This document shows, in pieces, positions 34,734-45,069 of a DNA stretch of 64,000 nt (its first letter is position 1; every line of letters starts with the position of its first letter). The position numbers and the translations under genes were made by a program. This DNA is from Paraplanobispora siamensis (GTDB taxonomy: Bacteria; Actinomycetota; Actinomycetes; Streptosporangiales; Streptosporangiaceae), in the NCBI RefSeq assembly GCF_016863175.1, contig NZ_BOOJ01000008.1, forward strand, positions 204,991-268,990, read 5' to 3'. The notes beneath the pieces are model-generated. The model did not search any database, was not told where the DNA came from, and saw only the letters and a program-made list of their open reading frames with translations.

Positions 34734-35420
34734 ATGTCAGCACGCCCCACCGCCCTGATCACCGGCGCGTCCCGGGGGATCGGGGCCGCCGTCGCGCACG
34801 CTCTGGCCCCCACGCACGACCTGCTACTCGGCGGGCGCGACCGCGAGGCCCTGGACAAGATCTGCGCGGAGCTGCCGGGCGCGCGGCCCTGGCCGGTGGA
34901 GCTGACCGCCGTCACCCCGGCCGACGTCGCCGGGATCGACCGGCTCGACGTGCTGGTGCACAGCGCCGGGGTGGCGCTCCTGGGCCGCGTCGAGCAGGCG
35001 CGGGCGGAGCTGTGGCGGCGCACGATGGAGATCAACGTGATCGCCGTGGCCGAGCTGACCCGGCTGCTGCTGCCCGCCCTGCGCGCCGCGCGCGGCCAGG
35101 TCGTGATGATCAACTCCGGCGCCGGGCAGCGGGCCAACCCGAACTGGGTGCCGTACGCCGCCAGCAAGTTCGCCCTGCGCGCCCTGGCCGACGGGCTCCG
35201 GCTGGAGGAGCCGGACCTGCGGGTCACCACGCTCTACCCGGGCAGGGTCGACACCGACATGCAGCGCGGGGTCCGCGAGCAGGAGAAGGGCGCCTACGAG
35301 CCGGAGCGCTATCTCAGCGCCGACTCGGTGGCCAGGGCCGTCCTGTCGGCGGTGACCGCCTCGCCGGACTCCTACGTCACCGAGATCACCGTCCGCCCCG
35401 CCGTGGGGCCGCTCACCTGA
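34734..35420 (+). CDS. SDR family oxidoreductase
   Basis: 228 aa. NAD(P) site TGASRGIG at residues 10-17, HSAG in place of NNAG, and the catalytic S-Y-K set in NSGAGQ and YAASKFAL. It is short for the family and ends soon after the substrate loop. The Arg in GGRDREAL suggests NADPH preference. It lies between the PadR gene (divergent) and the hut block, 52 bp before the M20 gene, with the hut operator in between, so it is probably transcribed separately. Substrate unknown. Confidence 0.88.
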   Translation: MSARPTALITGASRGIGAAVAHALAPTHDLLLGGRDREALDKICAELPGARPWPVELTAVTPADVAGIDRLDVLVHSAGVALLGRVEQARAELWRRTMEINVIAVAELTRLLLPALRAARGQVVMINSGAGQRANPNWVPYAASKFALRALADGLRLEEPDLRVTTLYPGRVDTDMQRGVREQEKGAYEPERYLSADSVARAVLSAVTASPDSYVTEITVRPAVGPLT

Positions 35421-35444
35421 CGGCCGAGCGCCCCGGCTCGCCAA

Positions 35445-35466
35445 TGAATGACTCCATTCACATAAT
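35445..35466 (+). promoter_or_regulatory. hut operator and -10 box of M20-hutF-hutI operon
   Basis: TGAATG-ACTC-CATTCA (35445-35460) repeats the dyad seen before hutU. It abuts CATAAT (35461-35466), a good -10 hexamer ending 6 nt before GTG 35473. The transcript should start at or next to the GTG, so the mRNA is leaderless and the operator fills the -35/-10 spacer. Confidence 0.75.
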
Positions 35467-35472
35467 GGAGGG

Positions 35473-36741
35473 GTGTTCGACGAGATGTGGGGTGCCATCG
35501 AGCACCTCGGACGCGACGGCCGGACCGGGGGCTACCTGCGCGACGCGTGGTCGCCAGCCGACCTGGAACTGCGCGAGTGGTTCCGGCAGGAGGCCGGCAG
35601 GCGCGGCCTCGACCTGGAGCACGACCGTAACGGCAACCTGTGGGCCTGGCGGGGCGACCCGTCGGCGGGGGACGGGGTGGTCACCGGCAGCCACCTCGAC
35701 TCCGTACGGCAGGGCGGCGCCTTCGACGGCCCCCTCGGGATCGTGTCGGCCTTCGCCGCCCTGGACCTGCTCGACGAGCGGGGGGCCGAACTCGCCCGGC
35801 CGCTGGGGATCGCCTGTTTCACCGACGAGGAGGGGGCCAGGTTCGGCGTCCCGTGCATGGGCTCCCGGCTGCTCACCGGCGTCCTCGACCCCGACCGGGC
35901 CCGCGGCCTGACCGACGACGCCGGCGACAGCCTGGCGGAGGTGCTCCGCCGGGCCGGCCGCGACCCCGGCGCGCTCGGCCGCGACGAGGAGACGCTGCGC
36001 CGCGTCGGCGTCTTCGTGGAGCTGCACGTCGAGCAGGGCCGGGGGCTCGTCCACAGCGGCGACCCGGTCGGCGTGGCCAGCGCGATCTGGCCGCACGGGC
36101 GCTGGCGGTTCGACTTCCGCGGCCAGGCCAACCACGCGGGCACCACCCGCCTGGAGGACCGTGACGACCCCATGCTGCCCTTCGCCCGCACCGTGCTGCA
36201 GGCCCGCGCCCTCGCCGAGCGGGCCGGCGTGGTGGCCACCTTCGGCAGGCTCCACGTCTCGCCGGGCAACGCCAACGCCGTCCCCGGCCTGGTCAGCGCC
36301 TGGCTCGACGCCCGCGGCGGGGACGAACGGGCGGTGCGGGCGCTGGTCGGGGAGCTGACCGCCTTCTCCGGGGCGGAGGTGAGCACCGAGTCCTGGACCC
36401 CGGCCGTCGAATTCGGCGCCGCCATGCGCGACCGCCTCGCCACCGTGATCGGCGCCGCGCTCGCCCGCCGTACGGCGCCGCCGGAGACCGGGGCGCCCGA
36501 TCCGGCCGCACCAGTGCCCGAGGCCGCCGCGGCCGACCCCGCCGCACCGGTGCCGGTGCTGCCGACGGGGGCCGGGCACGACGCCGGGATCCTCGCCGCC
36601 GCGGGCGTCCCCAGCGCGATGGTGTTCGTGCGCAATCCGACGGGAATCTCTCACTCCCCCGAGGAACATGCGGAAAGATCCGACTGTCACCTCGGAGTCG
36701 CCGCCCTCGCCGCAGTCTTGGAGGACCTGTGCCGGAGCTGA
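35473..36741 (+). CDS. M20-family amidohydrolase (allantoate amidohydrolase-like), probable N-formylglutamate step
   Basis: 422 aa. Metal ligands of the M20 family are visible: GSHLDSV, GAFDGPLG, TDEEGARFG, HVEQG and ISHSPEE. The dimerisation domain lies at about residues 210-330. By sequence it is a Zn-dependent N-carbamoyl/allantoate hydrolase. By context it sits directly before hutF and hutI; the neighbouring hutF makes N-formylglutamate, and no hutG is seen. This enzyme is the natural candidate to deformylate it. The same gene order occurs in Streptomyces (from memory). An Ala/Pro-rich insert lies at about residues 335-360. Confidence 0.88.
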   Translation: MFDEMWGAIEHLGRDGRTGGYLRDAWSPADLELREWFRQEAGRRGLDLEHDRNGNLWAWRGDPSAGDGVVTGSHLDSVRQGGAFDGPLGIVSAFAALDLLDERGAELARPLGIACFTDEEGARFGVPCMGSRLLTGVLDPDRARGLTDDAGDSLAEVLRRAGRDPGALGRDEETLRRVGVFVELHVEQGRGLVHSGDPVGVASAIWPHGRWRFDFRGQANHAGTTRLEDRDDPMLPFARTVLQARALAERAGVVATFGRLHVSPGNANAVPGLVSAWLDARGGDERAVRALVGELTAFSGAEVSTESWTPAVEFGAAMRDRLATVIGAALARRTAPPETGAPDPAAPVPEAAAADPAAPVPVLPTGAGHDAGILAAAGVPSAMVFVRNPTGISHSPEEHAERSDCHLGVAALAAVLEDLCRS

Positions 36742-38081
36742 CCTACTGGTGCGAGCTGGCCTGGCTGCCGCCGGGCGAGGTCGTCGCCGGCGTCCTCGTC
36801 GAGATCTCGGGATCGCGGATCACCGCCGTCACGCCCGGGATGGCCGAGCCGCCGGCCGGGGCGACCAGGCTGGCCGGGCTCACCCTCCCCGGCCTCGCCA
36901 ACGCGCACTCCCACGCCTTCCACCGGGCCCTGCGCGGGGCGGCCCAGACCGGCAAGGGCAGCTTCTGGACCTGGCGCGAGCAGATGTACGGCGTGGCCGG
37001 CGCCCTGGACCCCGACTCCTACCTCCGGCTGGCCAGGGCGGCCTTCGCCGAGATGGCGCTGGCCGGGATCACCTGCGTCGGAGAGTTCCACTATCTGCAC
37101 CACGCACCGGGCGGCACGCCGTACGACGACCCGAACGCCATGGGCCACGCGCTCGTCCAGGCCGCCAGGGAGGCGGGGCTGCGCATCGCGCTGCTGGACA
37201 CCTGCTATCTGACGGGCGGGGTGCGGGCGCCGCTGAGCGGCGTCCAGCTCCGCTTCGGCGACGGCGACGCCGAACGCTGGGCCGTGCGCGCCGAGGCGCT
37301 GGCCGCCGCCTACGCCGGTGAGCCGGACGTCGAGATCGGCGCGGCCATCCACTCGATCCGCGCGGTCCCGCCCGAGCAGATGCCCACGGTCGCCGCGTTC
37401 TCCCACCACCACGCCGCCCCGCTGCACGCCCACGTGTCCGAGCAGCGGGACGAGAACTCCTCCTGCGTGGAGCAGTACTCCGCCACGCCCGTCCAGGTGC
37501 TGCACGAGCACGGCGCGCTCGGCCCCCGCTCCACGGCCGTGCACGCCACGCACGTGTCCGAGGTGGACATCGCGCTGCTGGGCCAATCCCGCACGCACGT
37601 GTGCATGTGCCCCACGACGGAGCGCGACCTGGCCGACGGCATCGGCCCCGCGCGGGCGATGGCCGAGGCGGGTTCGCCGATCACGCTCGGTTCCGACAGC
37701 CACGCGGTCGTCGACCTGTTCGAGGAGGCCCGCGCGGTCGAACTGGACGAGCGGCTGGCCACCGAGCGGCGCGGGCACTGGCGGGCCGCCGAGCTGCTCC
37801 AGGCCGCCACCGTCACCGGGCACGCCTCGCTGGGCTTCCCCGACGGGGGGATGCTGTGCCCCGGGGCCTGGGCCGACCTGGTCTCCGTCCGGCTGGACTC
37901 GGTCCGCACGGCGGGCGTCGGCCCGCCCGCCGAGACCGCGGTGTTCGCCGCGACGGCGGCGGACGTGCACTCAGTGGTCTCCGGCGGCAGGCAGACCGTC
38001 GCCGAGGGCCGTCACATCCTGGGCGACGTCGGCGCGATGCTCGCCGAGGCGATCCGCGAGACACGGCGGGTGAGGGCATGA
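36729..38081 (+). CDS. hutF: Formimidoylglutamate deiminase
   Basis: 450 aa amidohydrolase-fold enzyme. Metal-binding [11 protein letters not shown] is near residue 58, HAHVSEQ near 237, and the late Asp is in [11 protein letters not shown] near 320. It deiminates N-formimidoyl-L-glutamate to N-formylglutamate plus ammonia, so the pathway uses the HutF branch and not formiminoglutamase. GTG 36729 has GGAGG 4 nt upstream and lies inside the 3' end of the M20 gene (13-bp overlap). Confidence 0.94.
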   Translation: MPELTYWCELAWLPPGEVVAGVLVEISGSRITAVTPGMAEPPAGATRLAGLTLPGLANAHSHAFHRALRGAAQTGKGSFWTWREQMYGVAGALDPDSYLRLARAAFAEMALAGITCVGEFHYLHHAPGGTPYDDPNAMGHALVQAAREAGLRIALLDTCYLTGGVRAPLSGVQLRFGDGDAERWAVRAEALAAAYAGEPDVEIGAAIHSIRAVPPEQMPTVAAFSHHHAAPLHAHVSEQRDENSSCVEQYSATPVQVLHEHGALGPRSTAVHATHVSEVDIALLGQSRTHVCMCPTTERDLADGIGPARAMAEAGSPITLGSDSHAVVDLFEEARAVELDERLATERRGHWRAAELLQAATVTGHASLGFPDGGMLCPGAWADLVSVRLDSVRTAGVGPPAETAVFAATAADVHSVVSGGRQTVAEGRHILGDVGAMLAEAIRETRRVRA

Positions 38082-39256
38082 CCACTCCGGAGAAGGGGGC
38101 CCGGGCGGGGAGCACGTTGTTCGACCGGATCGGCCTGCTGTACACGGGGGATCCCGGCCGCGAGGAGATCGAGCAGGCCGCCCTGGTCGTCGAGGACGGC
38201 CGGGTGGCGTGGACCGGCCCGGCCGGGCGGGCCCCGGACGCCGACGAACGCGTGGACGTCGAAGGGCGCTGCGTCATCCCCGGCTTCGTCGACAGCCACG
38301 CCCACCTGGTCTTCGCCGGGGACCGCACCGCCGAGTTCACCGCCCGGATGTCGGGAGAGCGCTACACCGCCGGGGGCATCCGCACCACGGTCGCCGCGAC
38401 CCGGGCCGCCTCCGACGACCTCCTCGCGGAGCGGACGTCCCGGCTGGTCGCCGAGATGCTCGCCCAGGGCACGACCACGGTCGAGATCAAGAGCGGCTAC
38501 GGCCTGAGCGTCGACGACGAGCGCCGCTGCCTGCGGATCGCGCGGGGGTTCACCGAGGAGACGACCTATCTGGGGGCGCACGTCGTCCCGCCGGACGCCG
38601 CCTCCGCCGACGACTACGTCCGCACGGTCACCGGGGAGATGCTCCGGGCCTGCGCGCCGTACGCCAGGTGGGTGGACGTCTTCTGCGAGCGCGGAGCCTT
38701 CGACGCCGACCAGACCAGGGAGATCCTGACCGCCGGGATCAAGGCCGGGCTCCGGGCCCGCCTGCACGCCAACCAGCTCGGCCCGGGGCCGGGGGCGGCC
38801 ATCGCAGCCGAGCTGGGGGCCGCCTCCGCCGACCACTGCACCCACCTGTCCGACGCCGACGTCGAGGCGCTCTCCTCGGCCGGGGTGGTGGCCACCCTGC
38901 TGCCCGGCGCCGAGTTCTCCACCCGCTCGCCGTACCCCGACGCCCGCCGCCTGCTGGAGGCCGGGGTGACCGTCGCGCTGGCCACCGACTGCAACCCGGG
39001 TTCCTCCTTCACCTCCTCCATGCCGTTCTGCGTGGCGCTGGCGGTGCGGGAGATGGGCATGACGCCGCTGGAGGCGCTCAGGGCCGCCACGATGGGCGGG
39101 GCCCGCGCGCTGCGCCGTACGGACGTCGGGACGCTGCGGACGGGGGCCCGGGCCGACCTGGTGGTCCTGGAGGCCCCGTCGTACGTCCACCTGGCCTACC
39201 GCCCCGGGGTACCCCTGGTGGCGCAGGTCTGGCAGGGGGGCCGCCGTCAGGCGTGA
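38078..39256 (+). CDS. hutI: Imidazolonepropionase
   Basis: 392 aa. Signature [15 protein letters not shown] near residue 68, VEIKSGYGL near 140, and [10 protein letters not shown] near 305 supply the metal ligands and catalytic residues. It opens the imidazolone ring to give N-formimidoylglutamate, the substrate of the adjacent HutF. The ATG overlaps the hutF stop (ATGA). Confidence 0.97.
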   Translation: MTTPEKGARAGSTLFDRIGLLYTGDPGREEIEQAALVVEDGRVAWTGPAGRAPDADERVDVEGRCVIPGFVDSHAHLVFAGDRTAEFTARMSGERYTAGGIRTTVAATRAASDDLLAERTSRLVAEMLAQGTTTVEIKSGYGLSVDDERRCLRIARGFTEETTYLGAHVVPPDAASADDYVRTVTGEMLRACAPYARWVDVFCERGAFDADQTREILTAGIKAGLRARLHANQLGPGPGAAIAAELGAASADHCTHLSDADVEALSSAGVVATLLPGAEFSTRSPYPDARRLLEAGVTVALATDCNPGSSFTSSMPFCVALAVREMGMTPLEALRAATMGGARALRRTDVGTLRTGARADLVVLEAPSYVHLAYRPGVPLVAQVWQGGRRQA

Positions 39257-39299
39257 ACCGCCCACGGTGGGTATGCGGATTCGATCGCGGGCCGCGGCA

Positions 39300-39315
39300 T
39301 CCTCCTTGAGGAGGA
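39300..39315. other. Palindrome built of Shine-Dalgarno and anti-Shine-Dalgarno sequence
   Basis: TCCTCCTTGAGGAGGA: 7-bp perfect arms or a 6-bp stem with a TTGA loop. It is 44 bp after the hutI stop and 145 bp before the sigma factor start. It may be a short terminator or a regulatory stem in the sigma factor leader; no reading frame starts directly behind it. Confidence 0.35.
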
Positions 39316-39460
39316 AAGCGAAACCATTCTGTGGGCGTAGTCCTTTAGGGAATCTTTGCCCTGGACCGCACGTTGATTGAGCAAGCGGCGTGTCCGTTCG
39401 CGCGGGGCGTGGAGCGAGCGGACGGGCAGGCCATAAGCAGGCGGAACGAGGTGCCACCGA

Positions 39461-40399
39461 ATGGCAAGGCCGACGGGGAATCGCATGCAGGATCAGCAGG
39501 TCTCGGACCGAGACCTGCTGGGGACCTACCTGGCGGAGATCGGGCGGGTCCCCCTGCTTACCGCGGAGGAGGAGGTCGAGCTCGCGAAGCGGATCGAGGC
39601 CGGCCTCTTCGCGGAGCAGTTGCTGGACAGTGGGTTGACGGAACCGCGAATCGCGGACGCCGCCGATGAGGAGCTGGAACGGCTGGCCATTTCGGGGCAG
39701 CGGGCCAAGGACGAATTCATCCAGGCCAATCTACGTCTTGTGGTGGCGGTCGCGCGCAAATACTCCGGACGGGGAATGCCGCTCATCGATCTGGTCCAGG
39801 AGGGGAACCTGGGACTGGTGCGGGCGGTGGAGAAATTCGACTATCGGCGTGGTTACAAGTTCTCGACCTACGCCACGTGGTGGATCCGCCAGTCCGTGGG
39901 ACGCGCGATCCACGAGCAGGCCCGCCCGGTCCGGCTGCCGACCCACGCGGGGGAGCAGATGACCAGGCTGATGCGCGTCCGCCGCGACATGCTCGCCGAG
40001 TTCGACCAGGAGCCGACGGACGCCGATCTGGCGGCGGTGCTGGAGCTCCCCATCGAGCGGGTCCGCGAACTGCGCCGCTGGGCCTCCGACCCGGTCTCGC
40101 TCCAGCTCGGCGTGGGCGACGAGGACGAGACCGAACTCGGCGACATGATCGCCGACGAGACCTGGGCGGACCCCGAGCAGCAGGCCATGGACATCCTCGA
40201 GCGCGAGCGCCTCGAGGAGTGGCTGACCGGCCTCGAAGGCCAGACCCGGGAGATGCTCCGCTGGCGCTACGGCCTGATGGACGGCCGCGAGCACACCCTC
40301 ACCGAGGTCGGCGAACGCTACGGCATCGGCCGCGACCGCGCCCGCCGCATCGAACGCGACGCCCTGGCCCGCCTGCGCAAGATGGCCATGGCGGCCTGA
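39461..40399 (+). CDS. Group 2 sigma-70 family sigma factor
   Basis: 312 aa. Region 1.2 (RDLLGTYLAEIGRVPLL) and region 2 (IQANLRLVVAVARKYSGRGMPLIDL key residues; YATWWIRQSVGRAI) are present. Region 3 and region 4 follow, with an HTH in LTEVGERYGIGRDRARRIE. Region 1.1 is absent, so it is a non-essential HrdB-like paralogue (HrdA/C/D or SigB of mycobacteria). ATG 39461 has GAGGTG about 8 nt upstream; ATG 39485 is an alternative. Its regulon is unknown. Confidence 0.93.
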   Translation: MARPTGNRMQDQQVSDRDLLGTYLAEIGRVPLLTAEEEVELAKRIEAGLFAEQLLDSGLTEPRIADAADEELERLAISGQRAKDEFIQANLRLVVAVARKYSGRGMPLIDLVQEGNLGLVRAVEKFDYRRGYKFSTYATWWIRQSVGRAIHEQARPVRLPTHAGEQMTRLMRVRRDMLAEFDQEPTDADLAAVLELPIERVRELRRWASDPVSLQLGVGDEDETELGDMIADETWADPEQQAMDILERERLEEWLTGLEGQTREMLRWRYGLMDGREHTLTEVGERYGIGRDRARRIERDALARLRKMAMAA

Positions 40400-40419
40400 C
40401 CTCTTCTTTTCCCGTTCTC

Positions 40420-40447
40420 CGGCCGTACGGGTCTGCCCGTACGGCCG
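40420..40447. terminator. Terminator hairpin after sigma factor gene
   Basis: CGGCCGTACGGG-TCTG-CCCGTACGGCCG: perfect 12-bp arms with a 4-nt loop, 21 nt after the stop. A T-rich run lies just before it, none after. Confidence 0.8.
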
Positions 40448-40465
40448 CGTCGTATCCGGCGGGGT

Positions 40466-40604
40466 TGGCGCCGGTACGGCGCGGAACACAGACCAAGGCC
40501 TGGCGCCGGTACGGCTCCAGCGTCGTCAACGCCGAACCCGCTGCGACGCTGCCCTCGCCCACGCTGCCCTGCACCGGGACCAGCTCACCTGGCGCCGGTA
40601 CGGC
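40466..40604 (+). repeat. Three interspersed copies of a 15-bp direct repeat
   Basis: TGGCGCCGGTACGGC occurs at 40466-40480, 40501-40515 and 40590-40604, with a degenerate further copy near 40627. They fill part of the 562-bp gap between the sigma factor and katG. I see no supported gene in this gap; apart from these repeats and the two terminators it holds nothing I can name. Each unit contains the palindromic core GCCGGTACGGC (imperfect). Confidence 0.6.
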
Positions 40605-40906
40605 GGGGCGGGGAGCGGTGGCGGTCGGCGCCGTTGTACGGCGGGCAGGGCCGGGGCGGCGGGGCTTTCCCGGGCGCCCAGCGTGCGTCCTGATGCTGAA
40701 GCGCAGGTGCGGGGCCGGTTCAGGATGGGGCGCCGTTGCCTTGCGGCCATGCCGGCGGGAAGGAGCGCAGGGCGGGGCGCCGTACGTCCACATGAAGTGT
40801 GACGGGCTCTCCGATGAGGAGTCGAGGCGTCAGTCGATGCCGCCCTCGACGCTATCGACGGGACCGTCGGGGCGTGAGCGTCCCGGGGCAGCGGTGGTGA
40901 GAACGG

Positions 40907-40941
40907 CGGCGGCCGCCGCGGACGATCCGCGGCGGCCGCCG
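40907..40941 (-). terminator. Terminator hairpin after katG
   Basis: A 16-bp perfect stem (CGGCGGCCGCCGCGGA paired with TCCGCGGCGGCCGCCG) and a 3-nt CGA loop, 20 bp beyond the katG stop codon. It would serve transcription from the right. Confidence 0.75.
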
Positions 40942-40961
40942 GAGTGACCCGGACCTTCTGA

Positions 40962-43217
<2,256 letters not shown>

Positions 43218-43226
43218 TCACGGTGC

Positions 43227-43664
43227 TCAGGAAGCTTTGGCGGTGGAACAGTCGGGGCACAGCCCCCAGTAGACGACCTCGGCCTCATCGATCGAGAAGC
43301 CGTTGTCGTCGGACGCTGTCAGGCACGGCGCGTGGCCGACCGCGCAGTCGACGTCGGCGACGGCACCGCAGGACCGGCACACGACGTGATGGTGGTTGTC
43401 CCCGACGCGTCCCTCGAACCGGGCCGGGCTGCCGGCCGGTTCGATGCGCCGGACGAGCCCCGCCGCGGTGAGCGCGTGGAGGGCCTCGTACACGGCCTGA
43501 AGCGAGATATGGCCTACACGGTCGCGCACCCCGGAAGCGATGGTCTCGACGTCGAGGTGGTCACCGTCCCTGACGGTCTCGAGCAGCGCGACGCGAGCAG
43601 CGGTCACCCGCAGTCCCGCACCACGCAGCTCCTCGGCGGGGGTCGGATTCCCGGGTGCGCTCAT
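43227..43664 (-). CDS. furA: Fur family peroxide/iron regulator of katG
   Basis: 145 aa. Winged helix with GLRVTAARVALLETV and HISLQAVYEALHALT; metal site GDNHHHVVCRSCG; structural zinc pair CRSC and CPDC. It represses furA-katG in relatives and is released by oxidation. TAGGTT at 43672-43677, 7 nt before the ATG, and TTGTAT 18 bp further up predict a transcript starting on the A of the ATG, as known for mycobacterial furA. Confidence 0.95.
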   Translation of the reverse strand: MSAPGNPTPAEELRGAGLRVTAARVALLETVRDGDHLDVETIASGVRDRVGHISLQAVYEALHALTAAGLVRRIEPAGSPARFEGRVGDNHHHVVCRSCGAVADVDCAVGHAPCLTASDDNGFSIDEAEVVYWGLCPDCSTAKAS

Positions 43665-43671
43665 GGCGCCA

Positions 43672-43719
43672 AACCTACTGCCATAAACACGAACGATACA
43701 AGATAACGAACGATGCAAG
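43672..43719 (-). promoter_or_regulatory. furA promoter with direct-repeat operator
   Basis: Two direct copies of ACGAACGATRCAAG (plus-strand 43689-43702 and 43706-43719; period 17 bp) lie in an AT-rich block. On the minus strand TTGTAT (in the first copy) and TAGGTT form the -35 and -10 with an 18-bp spacer. The repeats are the probable FurA binding site. Confidence 0.65.
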
Positions 43720-44295
43720 TTATGTGTCGGTCCGGGAAACGTCCGCCGGACGGTGGCGCGCCGCGCGGTCCAGCCGCAGTTCCATGAAGAGCATGAAGGC
43801 GTCCAGACCGGACAGTCCGGCCTCGGTGCGGTCGAATATCGGCCTGTCCCGGAAGCCGAGGGATCGGTACAGGGCATGGGCCTCGCGCATGAACGTCGCG
43901 GTCTCCAGGCGCGCGGCCCGATAGCCGATCGTGCGCGCGTCGGCCAGCAGCCTCTCCAGGATCGCCCGCCCGATCCCCCGGCCCCTGGCCTGGGGGCGCA
44001 CGTACATGCGCTTGATCTCGGCCACGGCGGAGTCGACGGGCTTGAGCGCGCCGACCCCCACCACCCCGGAGTCCGTACGCGCGACGAGCAGGCGTCCACG
44101 CGGGCCCAGCAGGTGGGGCAGTTCCCGGGTGAACTCGCGGTGGTGCGCCGCCACGGTCGCCTCCGTGTCGTCGAACACCACTCCGTGGTCCGCGGCGAGC
44201 CGTTCTCCGCACCACACCAGGTACTCCCGCAGGATCTCCCCGGTTACGGCCTCGGCCCGCGCCGGCGGCCCGCCGAGCTGCTCGATCCTCGCCAT
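43720..44295 (-). CDS. GNAT family N-acetyltransferase
   Basis: 191 aa from ATG 44295 (GAGGAGAGG just upstream). The acetyl-CoA pyrophosphate loop is RPQARGRGIGRAIL in motif A (Q/R-x-x-G-x-G/A), followed by motif B near REAHALYRSLGFRD. It is divergent from a PadR regulator across a perfect 12-bp-arm operator, so it is probably induced by that regulator's ligand. The acceptor could be a drug or metabolite; unknown. Confidence 0.9.
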   Translation of the reverse strand: MARIEQLGGPPARAEAVTGEILREYLVWCGERLAADHGVVFDDTEATVAAHHREFTRELPHLLGPRGRLLVARTDSGVVGVGALKPVDSAVAEIKRMYVRPQARGRGIGRAILERLLADARTIGYRAARLETATFMREAHALYRSLGFRDRPIFDRTEAGLSGLDAFMLFMELRLDRAARHRPADVSRTDT

Positions 44296-44364
44296 CGGCC
44301 TCTCCTCGCGGATGCGTGCCCGCCCGGGGGTGCCACGCCGGACTGCTGCAGTCTGGAGCAAACC

Positions 44365-44391
44365 GACGCTACTCCAAACTGGAGTAGCGTC
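44365..44391. promoter_or_regulatory. PadR operator between GNAT and PadR genes
   Basis: GACGCTACTCCA-AAC-TGGAGTAGCGTC: perfect 12-bp arms, 3-bp centre, ending 6 bp before GTG 44398. A single half-site-like TCTGGAGCA lies at 44352-44360 toward the GNAT gene. Confidence 0.8.
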
Positions 44392-44397
44392 AAGGGC

Positions 44398-45048
44398 GTG
44401 AGCTCCCCGAAGCAGCCTCGTCTCACCACCACCTCGTACGCGTTGCTGGGACTGCTCGCGGTCCGGCCGTGGACCGCCTACGAGCTGACCCAGCAGATGC
44501 GGCGCAGCCTGCACTTCGTGTGGCCGAAGTCAGAGAGCCTGCTCTACACCGAGCCGAAGAAGCTGGTCGGGGCGGGCCTGGCCCGCGTCACCCGTCAGCG
44601 CCGGGGCGGCCGGACCCGGGCGCAGTACCGCATCACCCCCGCCGGCCGCCGCGCGCTGGAGACGTGGCTCGACACCGAGCCGGCCGCTCCGCTGTTCGAG
44701 ATCGAGACGATGCTGCGGGTGACCTTCGCCGACCAGGGCACCCCCGAGCAACTGGCCCGGGCCCTGCGCTCGGCCGGCGCCTGGGCGGACGGGGAGCTGG
44801 CCCGGGCCCGGCCGCAGCTCGAGAACTATCTCGGCGCGGGCGGGCCGTTTCCCGAGCGCCTCCACCTCATCGCGCTCGTCGCGGGCTTCTACGGCGAGCT
44901 GTTCGACCTGATGCGCCGGTTCTTCGGCGACGCCGCGGACCTCGTCGAGACCTGGGAGGCCACGACCGGCGTCCCGCTCGACGCGGACCTGCGGGCCATG
45001 CTCGAACGCACTCTGCACCGCACCGAACCGGCGGGCCCGCCCGGCTAG
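44398..45048 (+). CDS. PadR family transcriptional regulator
   Basis: 216 aa from GTG 44398. N-terminal PadR winged helix (TSYALLGLLAVRPWTAYELTQQM; SESLLYTEPKKLVGAGLA). It has a long helical C-terminal region (Vir_Act-alpha-4) carrying many Trp/Phe/Arg positions that could line a ligand pocket. The operator lies directly upstream, so the gene is probably autoregulated. It pairs with the divergent GNAT gene, a genetic pattern typical of detoxification switches. Confidence 0.92.
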   Translation: MSSPKQPRLTTTSYALLGLLAVRPWTAYELTQQMRRSLHFVWPKSESLLYTEPKKLVGAGLARVTRQRRGGRTRAQYRITPAGRRALETWLDTEPAAPLFEIETMLRVTFADQGTPEQLARALRSAGAWADGELARARPQLENYLGAGGPFPERLHLIALVAGFYGELFDLMRRFFGDAADLVETWEATTGVPLDADLRAMLERTLHRTEPAGPPG

Positions 45049-45069
45049 CCCGCGGCCCGGGGACGGGGG

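Noticed and set aside
40299..40793. Minus-strand frame of 164 residues in the sigma factor-katG gap
   Set aside because: Pro/Arg/Ala-rich, crosses the sigma factor terminator and end, and contains the 15-bp repeats; no motif or ribosome site.
43665..44099. N-terminal extension of furA into the GNAT region
   Set aside because: Fur homology begins at the ATG at 43664, and the promoter and repeats lie in the extension, which is out of frame to the GNAT gene.
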